Part shown: positions 9,309 through 20,004 of the stretch, piece after piece
Numbering within the stretch: the first letter of the stretch is position 1
Layout: every line of letters begins with the position of its first letter
DNA from: Cupriavidus respiraculi
Lineage (GTDB): Bacteria > Pseudomonadota > Gammaproteobacteria > Burkholderiales > Burkholderiaceae
DNA: 64,000 bases
Assembly: GCF_914271545.1 (NCBI RefSeq)
Contig: NZ_CAJZAH010000001.1
Location: 248,001-312,000 of the forward strand
Direction: 5' to 3'
Notes under the pieces: model-generated
Seen by the model: the letters and a program-made list of their open reading frames with translations, nothing else
What the model was told of the DNA's origin: nothing
Databases searched by the model: none
Program-made: the position numbers and the translations under genes

Positions 9309-10502
9309 TCAGTGCGTGGGAGCGGGGGCGGCGTCGATGCGCACGCGCAGCAGGCTGTAAGGCTTGCGGCGCTCGTCCTTGCCGCCGTGGAAGCCCGGCT
9401 GGCGGTGCAGCTGGTTGGCGGTGAAGTACAGGTAGCCGTCGGGGCCGATCGACAGCGTGTCGGGCCACAGCATGCGCGGGTCGTGGGCGATGGTTTGCCA
9501 CTGGCCGTCGGCGGTGCGCTTGCGGATCGCGTTGTGCTCGTAGTCGCTGGCATAGACGGCGCCATTGGCATCGGCCTCCAGCCCGTCGGACGCGCCTTTC
9601 TCGCCCAGGTCGCGCACCGCGGCGGCGAGGTCCGCCTCGCTGACAGCGGGGTCGCGCAGCAGGCGGGTCGGCACCGCGTACAGATGGCGGCTCGACAGCG
9701 GCGAGAAGTACAGCGTCGCGCCATCGGGCGACAAGGCGATGCCGTCGGAGGCCACGGTGAACGGGCTGGTGGTGCCATCGGCGTTGCGGCCAGCCAGCGG
9801 CCGCCCTTCCACCACCGGCACGAAGTCGGGGTCCGCCGAGGTGGAACGGTGCCCGGTCAGGCGCCGCATGGCGTTGCCGCTGTCCAGATCCATCACGATC
9901 AGGCCGCCGACCCCGCTCAGCGACGAGTCCGTGACATAGGCCACGCCTGCCTTGCCTACCCGGAAGTCGAAGCGCATGTCGTTGACGTAGGTCTGAGGCC
10001 GCATCACGTTGGCCGGAAAGACGAGCGTCTTCTCGATGCGGTCGGTCTTCAGGTCGATGGCGACCAGCTTGGCGCCGCCTGGCAGCGGCGGGCCGAACTT
10101 GGGTGCGGCGGTGTCGAGCACCCACAGCCGGCCGCGTCCGTCCGCAACCACGCTTTGCACGCTGATGAACTGCGTCGCGGCGCGGCTCGCATCCTCGCGG
10201 TTGACGGCCGCATCGGGGAAGGCCACGACGCGCCCGTTGCGCAGCTCGCCCACGGTAAAGGGCACGTCGTCGCCCCAGCGGGGAAAGTTGACGAAGATGC
10301 GGCCGCCCTCGCTCACGGTCACGCCGGTGGGCATGGCGTCGCGAAACGTCGCCACGGTTTCCAGCGCGCCGTAGGCCTGTTCGGCTGGCAGATGGGCGAG
10401 GCTGGCGGCGGCAGAAGCGGGCGCCGCGCCGGCCTGGCCGGCCACGGCGAGGGCGGCGGCCAGCAGGGCAGTGCGCAGGGCGGGGGTGAAGGTTTGCGTC
10501 AT
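9309..10502 (-). CDS. Secreted yellow/major-royal-jelly-family protein
   Basis: This 397-residue protein belongs to the yellow/MRJP beta-propeller family found in insects and scattered bacteria. A Sec signal peptide covers about residues 1-26 (hydrophobic ALLAAALAVAG, then GAA). Repeated propeller-blade features are visible: GGRIFVNFPRW, DGRGRLWVLDTA, NDMRFDF, VTDSSLSGVGGLIVMDL, SDGIALSPDGATLYFSPL and SDYEHNAIRK. The location is likely periplasmic; function of bacterial members is unknown, with small-molecule binding the best guess. It is the first gene of a reverse-strand pair with nfsB and is divergent from a LysR gene, suggesting redox or xenobiotic response. The start is ATG 10502; a longer frame reaches into the LysR promoter. 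Confidence 0.88.
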   Translation of the reverse strand: MTQTFTPALRTALLAAALAVAGQAGAAPASAAASLAHLPAEQAYGALETVATFRDAMPTGVTVSEGGRIFVNFPRWGDDVPFTVGELRNGRVVAFPDAAVNREDASRAATQFISVQSVVADGRGRLWVLDTAAPKFGPPLPGGAKLVAIDLKTDRIEKTLVFPANVMRPQTYVNDMRFDFRVGKAGVAYVTDSSLSGVGGLIVMDLDSGNAMRRLTGHRSTSADPDFVPVVEGRPLAGRNADGTTSPFTVASDGIALSPDGATLYFSPLSSRHLYAVPTRLLRDPAVSEADLAAAVRDLGEKGASDGLEADANGAVYASDYEHNAIRKRTADGQWQTIAHDPRMLWPDTLSIGPDGYLYFTANQLHRQPGFHGGKDERRKPYSLLRVRIDAAPAPTH

Positions 10503-10538
10503 CGCGGTCTCGGATAGGTAGGAACGTGAAACGGATGA

Positions 10539-12578
<2,040 letters not shown>

Positions 12579-12602
12579 CACGGCGGGGGCCGGGGGCGCG
12601 GC

Positions 12603-13565
12603 TCACTCCGCCTTGAGACCGACTTTTTCGATCAGCGGTCCCCATTTCTGCCGCTCGCCGCGCGCGAAATCGGCCAGTTCGGCCGGCGTGCCCCCCGCCG
12701 GCTCGTGTCCCAGTTCCAGCAGCCGCTGCCTCACCTCCGGCCGCGCCAGCACCTTTGCCAGCTCGGCGTTGATCTTCCCAGCCACGGCGGGCGGCGTGCC
12801 CTTCGGGGCGTAGATCGCGTTCCATGCGACCACCTGGAAGCCGTCCACCCCCTGGGCGGCGATCGGCTTGACGCCAGCCAGCAGCGCGGTGGGCTTGAGG
12901 GACGTCACCCCCAGCGCCTTCACCTTGCCGCTGGCGATGAACGCGCGCGAGGCGCTGACCGTGTCGATGGCCAGGGCGACCTGCCCGCCTATCAGGTCCG
13001 TCATCGACGTGCCCGACCCCTTGTACGGGATCGCCCGGATACTGTTCACGCCCTGCTGCCTGAGCAGTTCGAACACCAGCCGGGCCGTGGTGCTCGGCAG
13101 GCCGACGTTGACGGTGTCGGGCTTGGCCTTGGCGGCGTCCTGCAGGTCGGCGAGACTGGCATAGGGCGAGGACGGATGACTGAGCACCACCATCGGGAAC
13201 GTGCTGACCAGCATCACCGGGTCAAAGTCCTTGTCGGGGTCGAACGGCATGCCGTTGTACATGTACTGGTTCAGCGCGTGCGTGCCGTTCGTGCCCATCA
13301 GCAGCGTGTAGCCATCCGGTGCGGCGCGCGCGACCTCCGCCGCGCCGATATTGCCGCCCGCCCCCGGCCGGTTCTCCACCACGAAGCTCTGGCCCATCGC
13401 GCGGGTCAGGTAGTCGGCCAGGTAGCGCGTCGCGACGTCGGTTCCCTGGCCGGCCTGATAGGGCACGATGATCTTTACGGGCCTGGTTGGGTAGGGCGGC
13501 GTGGCAAGCGCAGGCGCGGCCAATATCGTGGCGGCCATCACGCCCGCCAGGGTCAGGGTTTTCAT
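12603..13565 (-). CDS. Bug/TctC-family periplasmic substrate-binding protein
   Basis: This 320-residue protein is a tripartite-tricarboxylate-type receptor (Bug family). A Sec signal peptide spans about residues 1-22 (LAGVMAATILAAPALA). The family landmarks follow: [50 protein letters not shown] and a C-terminal LELGHEP segment. Such proteins bind carboxylates in the periplasm; no tctA/tctB membrane genes are nearby, as is usual for the many orphan Bugs of Burkholderiales. It is the last gene of the acyl-CoA ligase cluster, 92 bases after the CoA-transferase, so its ligand may be the acid that cluster degrades. AGGAGA precedes the chosen start. Confidence 0.9.
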   Translation of the reverse strand: MKTLTLAGVMAATILAAPALATPPYPTRPVKIIVPYQAGQGTDVATRYLADYLTRAMGQSFVVENRPGAGGNIGAAEVARAAPDGYTLLMGTNGTHALNQYMYNGMPFDPDKDFDPVMLVSTFPMVVLSHPSSPYASLADLQDAAKAKPDTVNVGLPSTTARLVFELLRQQGVNSIRAIPYKGSGTSMTDLIGGQVALAIDTVSASRAFIASGKVKALGVTSLKPTALLAGVKPIAAQGVDGFQVVAWNAIYAPKGTPPAVAGKINAELAKVLARPEVRQRLLELGHEPAGGTPAELADFARGERQKWGPLIEKVGLKAE

Positions 13566-13657
13566 GCGTGTCTCCTGCTGTCTTGTCGAGCCTGTGCCGC
13601 GTCGTGGCGGTGCAGGGCAATGCAAAGCAAAGCAAAGCGGTAGGGTGCGCCGTGCCG

Positions 13658-14899
13658 TCACCGGCCGGTATCGCGTCGCGCCGGCAGCACGCCGCCTGCG
13701 CGCAGGTCGGCGATGTGCTCTTCATCGAAACCCGCTTCCCGCAGCACCTCGTCGGTGTGCTGCGCGTAGGCGGGGGGCGCGCGCGAGGCCTCCCCCGGCG
13801 TGCGCGACAGCCGGGTCGGCAGCCCCAAGCCGCGGTAATCGTCGCGCCCCACCAGCATGGCGCGATGATCGACGTGGGCCTGCTGGAAGGCCTGCGGCAC
13901 GGTGTTGACCGGCCCGGCCGGCACGCCTAGTTGCATCAGCTCGCGACACAGCGCGTTGCGCGACAGCGGCGCCAGTGCGCTTTCGATCCTGACGCGCAGC
14001 GCGTCGCGGTGCCGCAGGCGCTGGCTGTTGGTACAGAAGCGTTCGTCGTCGCTGAGCCCGTCCAGGCCGACGTGCTCGCAGAAGCGGCGAAACTGCCGGT
14101 CGTTGACGATGCCGAGAAAGATCGCGCCGTCGCCGCAGGCGAACTTGTCGTAGGGTGCGATGTTGGGATGCGCGCTCCCCAGCAGCCCCGGCGTGCTCTC
14201 GGACTCCATCCAGTTGGCGGCGTGCGGTACCAGCAAGCTGAGAGCGGTGTCGAACAGCGTCGCCTCTACGCGCTGCCCCTGTCCCGAGCGCTCGCGGTGG
14301 CACAGCGCAAGCAGGATGCCGGTCAGCGCGGTGTAGCCGGTCAGATGATCGACGATGGGCACGCCGACCCGCGTGGGTCCGGACGCGGGGTCGCCGTTGA
14401 TGCTCATCAGCCCGCACATCGCCTGCAGTACGGCGTCGTAGCCCGGCAGGCCGCCCAACGGGCCGTCCGCCCCGAAACCGGTGATCGCGCAGTAGATCAG
14501 CCGCGGAAAGCGCTGGCTGAGGACCGTCTCGTAGTCCATGCCCCAGCGCGCCATGGTGCCGGGCACGAAGTTCTCGACCAGAACGTCGGCACCTTCCAGC
14601 AGCCTCAGCATTGCGTCCTGCCCGGCAGGCGCGGAAAGATCCAGCGCGATGGCGCGCTTGCCGCGATTGACGGCGGTGAAATACGCCGCGTCGCCGTCGG
14701 CATTGAACGGCGGACCGAGGGTACGGGTTTCGTCGCCGGCTGGGGCTTCCACCTTGATCACATCGGCGCCGTGGTCCGCCAGCATCTGCGTGCACAGCGG
14801 CCCGGCCAGCACGCGGGACAGGTCGAGCACGCGGATGCCCGCGAGGGTGCCGGAAGGAGCGGCCGTGGCCGCCGTTTGGTACGTGGAACGATGCGACAT
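13658..14899 (-). CDS. CaiB/BaiF-type (family III) CoA-transferase
   Basis: This 413-residue protein is a family III CoA-transferase, which moves CoA between carboxylic acids through an enzyme-bound aspartyl anhydride. Typical features are GIRVLDLSRVLAGPLCTQMLADHGADVIKVE at the N-terminus (residues about 21-51), LDLSAPAGQD, LVENFVPGTMARWGMDYE and GYDAVLQAMCGLMSINGDP. It lies within a reverse-strand cluster between a double-hotdog dehydratase (121 bases upstream) and a Bug receptor. The combination of ligase, dehydratase and CoA-transferase suggests catabolism of an imported acid through CoA thioesters; the specific acid is unknown. Confidence 0.92.
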   Translation of the reverse strand: MSHRSTYQTAATAAPSGTLAGIRVLDLSRVLAGPLCTQMLADHGADVIKVEAPAGDETRTLGPPFNADGDAAYFTAVNRGKRAIALDLSAPAGQDAMLRLLEGADVLVENFVPGTMARWGMDYETVLSQRFPRLIYCAITGFGADGPLGGLPGYDAVLQAMCGLMSINGDPASGPTRVGVPIVDHLTGYTALTGILLALCHRERSGQGQRVEATLFDTALSLLVPHAANWMESESTPGLLGSAHPNIAPYDKFACGDGAIFLGIVNDRQFRRFCEHVGLDGLSDDERFCTNSQRLRHRDALRVRIESALAPLSRNALCRELMQLGVPAGPVNTVPQAFQQAHVDHRAMLVGRDDYRGLGLPTRLSRTPGEASRAPPAYAQHTDEVLREAGFDEEHIADLRAGGVLPARRDTGR

Positions 14900-15020
14900 C
14901 GTCGGACCCCCCGAAAGGTTTGACCGTGCGACGGCAGCAGCCGCCAGCGCGTTGCGTGGCGCGGCCAGCCGCGGCGAGGATGGTGGGCGCCATGGCCCGC
15001 CGCCCTGCGTCCGTGGAGCC

Positions 15021-16166
15021 TCAGCGCCGCGAGGGCAACTCGACCACGCCGGTCCCCAGTACCGACAGTTCGTCGTCCTGATTGCGCGCTTCCTGCTCGA
15101 TCTCCACGAGATACCGCCCGTTTTCGACGTACTTGCGCTTGACCTTGCCGCGGATGAACAGCATGTCCCCTTCCGGGTTGTGCCGGCGGATCTTGCAGTA
15201 CGACTTGCGCAGGAAGCCGTCGTCCCCCATCCAGTTGGTCAGATGGTGGGTCAGCCAGGAATTGCGCTCGGGGCCGTAGTCGTAGGCGCCGGGCGCGCCG
15301 ACCTCCAGCGCGAAGTCCTCCTCCCAGTGCACCCGCTCGGGCACGTCCGGAATGCCGAAACGGTTGGTGATGCCCACGCCCGGATGCGCGTCGATCAGCT
15401 TCCACGCCAGCTTGTTGGCGCGAATGTAGAGACCGCCCCAACCCTGTGCGAAGGCGATGAAGCCGGTCACCGTCATCGGGCCCTTGAACATGATGGGCAG
15501 TTCGTCCCCCTCGTTGACGTCCTCCCAATACCGCGGTTCGGCGCCGCGCACCTCCTCGTTGGCATAAAGCCGGCACGCTTCGGCGATCTCCTCCGGCGCG
15601 TAGCGGCGCGGCGCGCGGGCGCGCACCTCCTTGTACTTGCTGCCTTGCTCGCGCGCGTGATCGCGCTCGGTGCGGAAGCACCAGCTGTCGGCCTCGGCTA
15701 CCTTGTCGCCGTGCTGGTTGAAGAAGTCGACGTGATAGATCTGCTGTACCGCGCGGCCCGCGAAGCGGGTCTCGTGTTCGATCAGGTCCTTGAGATACGC
15801 CTCGGTCGAGATGGTGTCGTTGCGGCGCACCGCCTTGTGCCAGCTCCAGTCTGCGCCGGACCACATCGCATGCACCCCGGGCAGTCCGCCCACGTAGCCC
15901 GAGACGATGCGGCTGGTGGAGAACAGGAAGCTGGGCAGCGCCAGAATGCCGCCGTGCCGGGTCTTGGCGGCGTAGTCGGGATCGCACCAGAGCGGATTGT
16001 CGTCGCCGATGCCATGCGCGTAGTGCCGGATGTTGTCGCGCGTCGCCTCGTAGCACCACGGCTCGGCGGTGGCGCCGATCTTGGCGCCGATGCGTTCGCG
16101 CAATTCATCGAGCCCGCGCTCGCTGATCTTGGGAAAGGTTCGTTCGGTTGTGGTCGGCATGGTCAT
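15021..16166 (-). CDS. MaoC/FAS1-type dehydratase-domain protein (double-hotdog acyl-CoA hydratase)
   Basis: This 381-residue protein resembles bacterial double-hotdog proteins with an N-terminal FAS1-type dehydratase domain (MaoC_dehydrat_N). Visible are PWCYEATRDNIRHYAHGIGDDNPLW near residue 35, the LPSFLFSTSRIVSG loop, and a second half with PMTVTGFIAFAQGWGG and WLTHHLTNWMGDDGFL. Members hydrate or dehydrate acyl-CoA substrates. The ATG at 16166 is preceded by GGAG at good spacing. It is 20 bases downstream of the acyl-CoA ligase, so co-transcription is nearly certain, and its substrate is probably the CoA ester formed by that ligase. The hydratase direction and stereochemistry cannot be told. 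Confidence 0.82.
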   Translation of the reverse strand: MTMPTTTERTFPKISERGLDELRERIGAKIGATAEPWCYEATRDNIRHYAHGIGDDNPLWCDPDYAAKTRHGGILALPSFLFSTSRIVSGYVGGLPGVHAMWSGADWSWHKAVRRNDTISTEAYLKDLIEHETRFAGRAVQQIYHVDFFNQHGDKVAEADSWCFRTERDHAREQGSKYKEVRARAPRRYAPEEIAEACRLYANEEVRGAEPRYWEDVNEGDELPIMFKGPMTVTGFIAFAQGWGGLYIRANKLAWKLIDAHPGVGITNRFGIPDVPERVHWEEDFALEVGAPGAYDYGPERNSWLTHHLTNWMGDDGFLRKSYCKIRRHNPEGDMLFIRGKVKRKYVENGRYLVEIEQEARNQDDELSVLGTGVVELPSRR

Positions 16167-16186
16167 GGTGTCTCCTCTGTCTTCTG

Positions 16187-17755
16187 TCATTGCACGGCGG
16201 CGGCCGCGGTCTGTTGGTGGATGTCCTGTTCCCTCAGCTTCTTGCGGTGAATCTTTCCGGCTGGCGTCTTGGGCAGCTCGCGCACGAACTCGACGTGGCG
16301 GGGGTATTCGTGCTGGCTCAGCCGCGTGCGGACGGCGTCCTGGATTTCCTGCGCGAACGCCTCGTCGCCATCGCGCTCGGCCACGACGAAGGCCTTGACG
16401 ACCTGCCCCCGCAGTGCGTCGGGGACGCCGATTGCCGCGGCCTCGCGCACATCGGGATGCTTCAGGATGGCGTCCTCGATCTCCACCGCGCTCATGGTCC
16501 AGCCTGCGGAGATGATCACGTCGTCGGCGCGCCCGCCGTGCCAGAAATAGCCGTCCTCGTCGACGCGGCCCAGGTCCTTGGTGGCGACCCAGGCGCCGCG
16601 CCGCCACAGCCTTAGTTCACCGGTCACGCCGGGCGGGCAGGTGGCCCCGCTGGCGTCGTGCACCTCCACCCGCACGCCGGGTACCGGCTTGCCGAGCGAA
16701 CCTGGCTTGACGGGAAAGTCGTGGGCGCCGGGATAGTTGACGAGGCAGACGCCGATCTCGGTGGTGCCGTACATGCTGCAGACGGGCCGGCCGAAGGTGG
16801 CTTCGACGAACTCCGCGGTCTCGCTGTCGATCGGCTCGCCCGTGAAGGACAGCTTGTCGAGGCCGTAACGGTAGCGGCCCGCCGCGCCGCAGGTGCGCAT
16901 CATCCGGTAGTGGGTCGCCGCGGCCGACAGGTTGTTGAAGCCATGATCCTGCAGCGCCTGCAGCAGGCGTTCGGCATTGAACTTGCCCGCATACGCGCCG
17001 ATGGTCACGCCCAGCGCCAGTGGCGCTAGCGTGCCGTGCCACAGCCCGTGGCCCCAGGCTGGCGACGACGGGCACATGAAGCGGTCGCCGGGCCGCACGC
17101 CAGTGCCGTAGAGCGCCGCGGTCATCAGCGTCACCAGCGCGCGGTGCGTGTGCCGCACTGCGTCCGGCAGCTCGCGCGTGGTCCCCGAGGTGTACTGGAA
17201 GATCGCCAGGTCGTCGGCGCGCGTGCGCGCGTCGAAGGTGGAGGGAAAGGACGCCAGCGCCTGCATCAGCGCCGCATCGCCGATCACCACCTGCAACTCC
17301 GGGTCGCCGGCGGCCAGCGGGGCTTTCTCGGTATTGGTTACCAGCATGCGGGGGCGACAGTCCTGCATGCGCAGGCGGATGCCATCGGGTCCGAACAGCG
17401 TGAACAGCGGCACCGCGATCGCGCCCATCTTCATGGCGCCGAACATCGCGACGTAGAACTCGCGCGAAGGCTCCAGCATGACCGCCACGCGGTCCCCCGG
17501 CTGCACGCCACGCGACACCAGGTAGTGCGCGAAGCGGGACGAGTCCGCCGACAGCTCGCGAAATCCCAGCGTTTGCTCGCTCCCGACCGCGCGCACCAGG
17601 ATCACGGCGGTACGGTCCTGCGCCGCATGCCGGTCGAGGCATTCGTGCGCGATGTTCATGCGTTCGCGGTCGCCATCGAAGAGCTCCCACAGCTTGTCCG
17701 CATGGCAGTGGCGCTGCGCATCGGCGTAGGAGGTGTAGTCGGTCAGCTTCGTCAT
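16187..17755 (-). CDS. AMP-forming acyl-CoA ligase (benzoate/medium-chain-like) with altered P-loop
   Basis: This 522-residue protein belongs to the ANL adenylate-forming superfamily and should activate a carboxylic acid to its CoA thioester in the cytosol. Motifs in order: the phosphate-binding loop YTSGTTRELPDAVRHTH, which lacks the usual Gly and Lys of TSGTTGxPKG; MYGTTEIG; GELRLWRRGAW with TKDLGRVDEDGYFWHGGRADDVI; and the C-terminal PAGKIHRKKLRE with the catalytic Lys. The overall arrangement resembles benzoate-CoA or medium-chain acyl-CoA ligases. I start at ATG 17755; an in-frame ATG at 17770 is an alternative. It is the first gene of the ligase-dehydratase-CoA-transferase-Bug cluster and is divergent from the IclR regulator. 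Confidence 0.88.
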   Translation of the reverse strand: MTKLTDYTSYADAQRHCHADKLWELFDGDRERMNIAHECLDRHAAQDRTAVILVRAVGSEQTLGFRELSADSSRFAHYLVSRGVQPGDRVAVMLEPSREFYVAMFGAMKMGAIAVPLFTLFGPDGIRLRMQDCRPRMLVTNTEKAPLAAGDPELQVVIGDAALMQALASFPSTFDARTRADDLAIFQYTSGTTRELPDAVRHTHRALVTLMTAALYGTGVRPGDRFMCPSSPAWGHGLWHGTLAPLALGVTIGAYAGKFNAERLLQALQDHGFNNLSAAATHYRMMRTCGAAGRYRYGLDKLSFTGEPIDSETAEFVEATFGRPVCSMYGTTEIGVCLVNYPGAHDFPVKPGSLGKPVPGVRVEVHDASGATCPPGVTGELRLWRRGAWVATKDLGRVDEDGYFWHGGRADDVIISAGWTMSAVEIEDAILKHPDVREAAAIGVPDALRGQVVKAFVVAERDGDEAFAQEIQDAVRTRLSQHEYPRHVEFVRELPKTPAGKIHRKKLREQDIHQQTAAAAVQ

Positions 17756-17811
17756 CGGATCGGGCCTCATGGTTGCGCAGCACGTGCAGACCACTATGGT
17801 CGGTGGATGTC

Positions 17812-17849
17812 GAATTGTCAAATACGTTTGTGAATTGTATATGTACAAT
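17812..17849. promoter_or_regulatory. Control region with palindrome and direct repeat between ligase cluster and IclR gene
   Basis: ATTGTA (17834-17839) and TACAAT (17844-17849) form a perfect palindrome with a four-base centre. GAATTGT occurs twice, at 17812-17818 and 17832-17838, exactly 20 bases (about two helical turns) apart. On the + strand TTGTCA (17815-17820) and TATATG (17838-17843), 17 bases apart, could be a promoter for the IclR gene. This AT-rich patch is a likely IclR binding region. Confidence 0.5.
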
Positions 17850-17950
17850 CACGGCGCAATTGACGCGGTGGGATCGCGCGGCGAATTCCCCGGCCGCCGG
17901 TTCACCCGCGGCATGTATGCTTGTCCCTGTACAAACGAGGAGAGAATCCG

Positions 17951-18751
17951 ATGAGCCTGTCGACCCGGGGGGAAGGGGCCGCCACGGACGGCCCGCGTGT
18001 GCGCGCGGTGCCAGCGGTGACGCGCGCGGTGGCGATCCTGCGGTTGCTTGGACGCGCGCCCGCGCCGATGACGCTGAAGGCGATCGCGCAGGAGCTCGAC
18101 ATGGTGACCAGCACCTGTCTGCATATCCTGCGGGCGCTGGTGGAAGAGGGTCTGGTCAAGGTCGACGGCGGCAGCAAGCGCTACAGCCTGGGCGTCGGCC
18201 TGGTCAGCCTGGCCAGAAGCGTGCTCGCCAGCAGCCCGTTTCCGGCGCTGGTGCAGCCGGTGCTCGACCGGCTGTCCGGCACCTGGAACGTGACGGCCAT
18301 CGGCGTGGAAGTCGCCGGCCCGGACCATATGGTCGTGCTGGCCCTGTCGCGCTCCAACGCGCCGTTCCGCCTGCATGTCGATGTCGGAAGCCGCTTCCCG
18401 GCTCTGATCAGCGCGACCGGACGACTGGTGGCCGCCTTCGGCGAACTGCCGGAAAAGGAAATCGAGCGCCGCTTCAAGGCGCTGCGCTGGGACGAGCCGC
18501 CAGATATCGAGGCGTGGCGCAAGGACGTGGAAGCGGTTCGCCGCAAGGGCTTCAGCATCGATCGCGGCAACTACATCGGCGGCGTGGTGCTGATCGCCGT
18601 GCCGGTGTTCGACGCGCAGAGCCGCATGACGCATTCGCTGGTGGCGGCCGGCGTGGCCGACCAGCTCGGCGGGACCAAGAGCCAGTCGCTAGCCAAGGAC
18701 TTGCTGGCGGAGGCGCAGGCGTTGTCGCAGTCGATGGCTGCGCGCGGCTGA
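17951..18751 (+). CDS. IclR-family transcriptional regulator
   Basis: This 266-residue protein is an IclR-type regulator. The N-terminal winged helix (about residues 18-85) contains AVTRAVAILRLLGRAPAPM, TLKAIAQELDM and STCLHILRALVEEGLV; the effector domain follows with GLVSLARSVL, SATGRLVAAFGE and KGFSIDRGNYIGGVVLIAVPVFD. These regulators typically bind an aromatic or aliphatic acid intermediate. The gene is divergent from the acyl-CoA ligase cluster and almost certainly controls it. GAGGAGA lies upstream of the ATG at 17951; ten extra codons upstream are open but not supported by a ribosome site. The chromate transporter pair follows 95 bases later. Confidence 0.92.
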   Translation: MSLSTRGEGAATDGPRVRAVPAVTRAVAILRLLGRAPAPMTLKAIAQELDMVTSTCLHILRALVEEGLVKVDGGSKRYSLGVGLVSLARSVLASSPFPALVQPVLDRLSGTWNVTAIGVEVAGPDHMVVLALSRSNAPFRLHVDVGSRFPALISATGRLVAAFGELPEKEIERRFKALRWDEPPDIEAWRKDVEAVRRKGFSIDRGNYIGGVVLIAVPVFDAQSRMTHSLVAAGVADQLGGTKSQSLAKDLLAEAQALSQSMAARG

Positions 18752-18846
18752 GGGCAGCCAGACGCGGTTCCTGCGCTAGTATTCGGGGCGGCGTGCATGC
18801 GTAATCGTTCCGCCGCCGCGCCCGCCTCACGTTCCCGCCGCCCTTC

Positions 18847-19452
18847 ATGCCCGCCTCCGTCCCGCCCGACCATCCGCCATCGATCCCCGGCCCCAGGGAG
18901 CTGTTCCTCGAATTCGCCCGCATGGGACTGACCGGCTTCGGCGGCGTGCTGCCGTTCGTGCGGCGTGCCGTCGTGGAGCGCAACCGCTGGCTCGGCGATC
19001 GCGAGTTCGTCGAGTTGCTGAGCGTCGGACAGGTACTGCCGGGCCCCAACGTCGTCAACCTGGCCTTGATGCTCGGCATGCGTTTCGCGGGACTGCGCGG
19101 CGCGCTCGCCGCCTTCGCGGGCCTGGTGCTGGTGCCGATGACCGGCGTGCTGCTGCTGATGCTGCTGTACGAGCACTACCGCGACGTCGCCGCGGTGCAG
19201 CGCATGCTGACCGGCATGAGCGCGGTGGCGGCCGGACTGATCCTGGCGACCGCCATCCGGCTGGGGCAATCGCAGCCGCGCACTGCCCGCAACCTGCTGC
19301 TCGCGGCGGCGGCCTTTGTCGCGATCGGGCTGCTGCGCTGGCCGCTGGTGCCGGTGATGCTGGTCCTCGTGCCGCTGGGCATCGGCCTCGAGTGGTACGG
19401 CGAGCGGGCTGCGCGCGTGGCGAAAGACCGGGCGGGGGAGCCTCGCGCATGA
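18847..19452 (+). CDS. chrA: Chromate transporter, N-terminal-type half (short-chain CHR)
   Basis: This 201-residue membrane protein corresponds to one half of a ChrA chromate transporter. It contains FARMGLTGFGGVLPFVRRAVVE and then the signature VGQVLPGPNVVNLA, both typical of the CHR family, and about five to six membrane segments. Short-chain CHR proteins are encoded in tandem pairs and work as a heterodimer. Its stop codon overlaps the ATG of the next gene by four bases (ATGA), so the halves are translationally coupled. Chromate efflux or uptake of another oxyanion is inferred from family only; no chrB regulator is nearby. Confidence 0.88.
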   Translation: MPASVPPDHPPSIPGPRELFLEFARMGLTGFGGVLPFVRRAVVERNRWLGDREFVELLSVGQVLPGPNVVNLALMLGMRFAGLRGALAAFAGLVLVPMTGVLLLMLLYEHYRDVAAVQRMLTGMSAVAAGLILATAIRLGQSQPRTARNLLLAAAAFVAIGLLRWPLVPVMLVLVPLGIGLEWYGERAARVAKDRAGEPRA

Positions 19453-19979
19453 ACGGCCCCAACGTGCTCGGCACCCTCTTTACGCACTTCCTGCTGCTGT
19501 CCGTGCTGGCCATCGGCGGCACGGCCACGACGCTGCCCGACATGCACCGGCTGCTGGTGGAAACGCACGGCTGGATGACCGATGCGCAGTTCCTGTCGAT
19601 GTACGCGATCTCGCAGGCGGCACCGGGTCCCAATATCCTCTTCGTGGCGCTGTTCGGCTGGCAGGTCGCGGGCGCCGCGGGCGCCGTGGTCGCCATGCTG
19701 GGCATCTGCGGTCCGTCCAGCGTGATCGCGCTCAGCTTCGAATACTTCAGCAGCCGCAAGCCCGAGGCCCGCTGGCCGGGACGGATCCGGCGCGGCCTCG
19801 CTGCCGTGACCATCGGCCTGCTGTTTTCGTCGGGCTGGGTGCTGGCCGCCGGCACGGACCACCGCTGGACCGCGGGCGCGCTGACGTTGCTCACGGTGGT
19901 GCTGATGCTCAAGACCCGCATCCATCCGTTCGTGCTGGTGGCGATCGGGGCGGCAGCGGGGCTGGCGGGGCTGGTGTAG
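19449..19979 (+). CDS. chrA: Chromate transporter, C-terminal-type half (short-chain CHR)
   Basis: This 176-residue membrane protein is the partner of the preceding CHR half. It shows the corresponding family marks, LLLSVLAIGGTATTLPDMHRLLVE and ISQAAPGPNILFVALFG, and about five membrane helices. Two separate short CHR proteins of opposite topology are thought to assemble into the functional transporter, which may pump chromate out of the cytosol. The start at 19449 overlaps the upstream stop by four bases. It converges with the dioxygenase gene, 25 bases away. Confidence in the family is high; substrate is not proven by sequence. Confidence 0.88.
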   Translation: MNGPNVLGTLFTHFLLLSVLAIGGTATTLPDMHRLLVETHGWMTDAQFLSMYAISQAAPGPNILFVALFGWQVAGAAGAVVAMLGICGPSSVIALSFEYFSSRKPEARWPGRIRRGLAAVTIGLLFSSGWVLAAGTDHRWTAGALTLLTVVLMLKTRIHPFVLVAIGAAAGLAGLV

Positions 19980-20004
19980 CGCTGCGTGCGGCGAGGCCGT
20001 CGTC

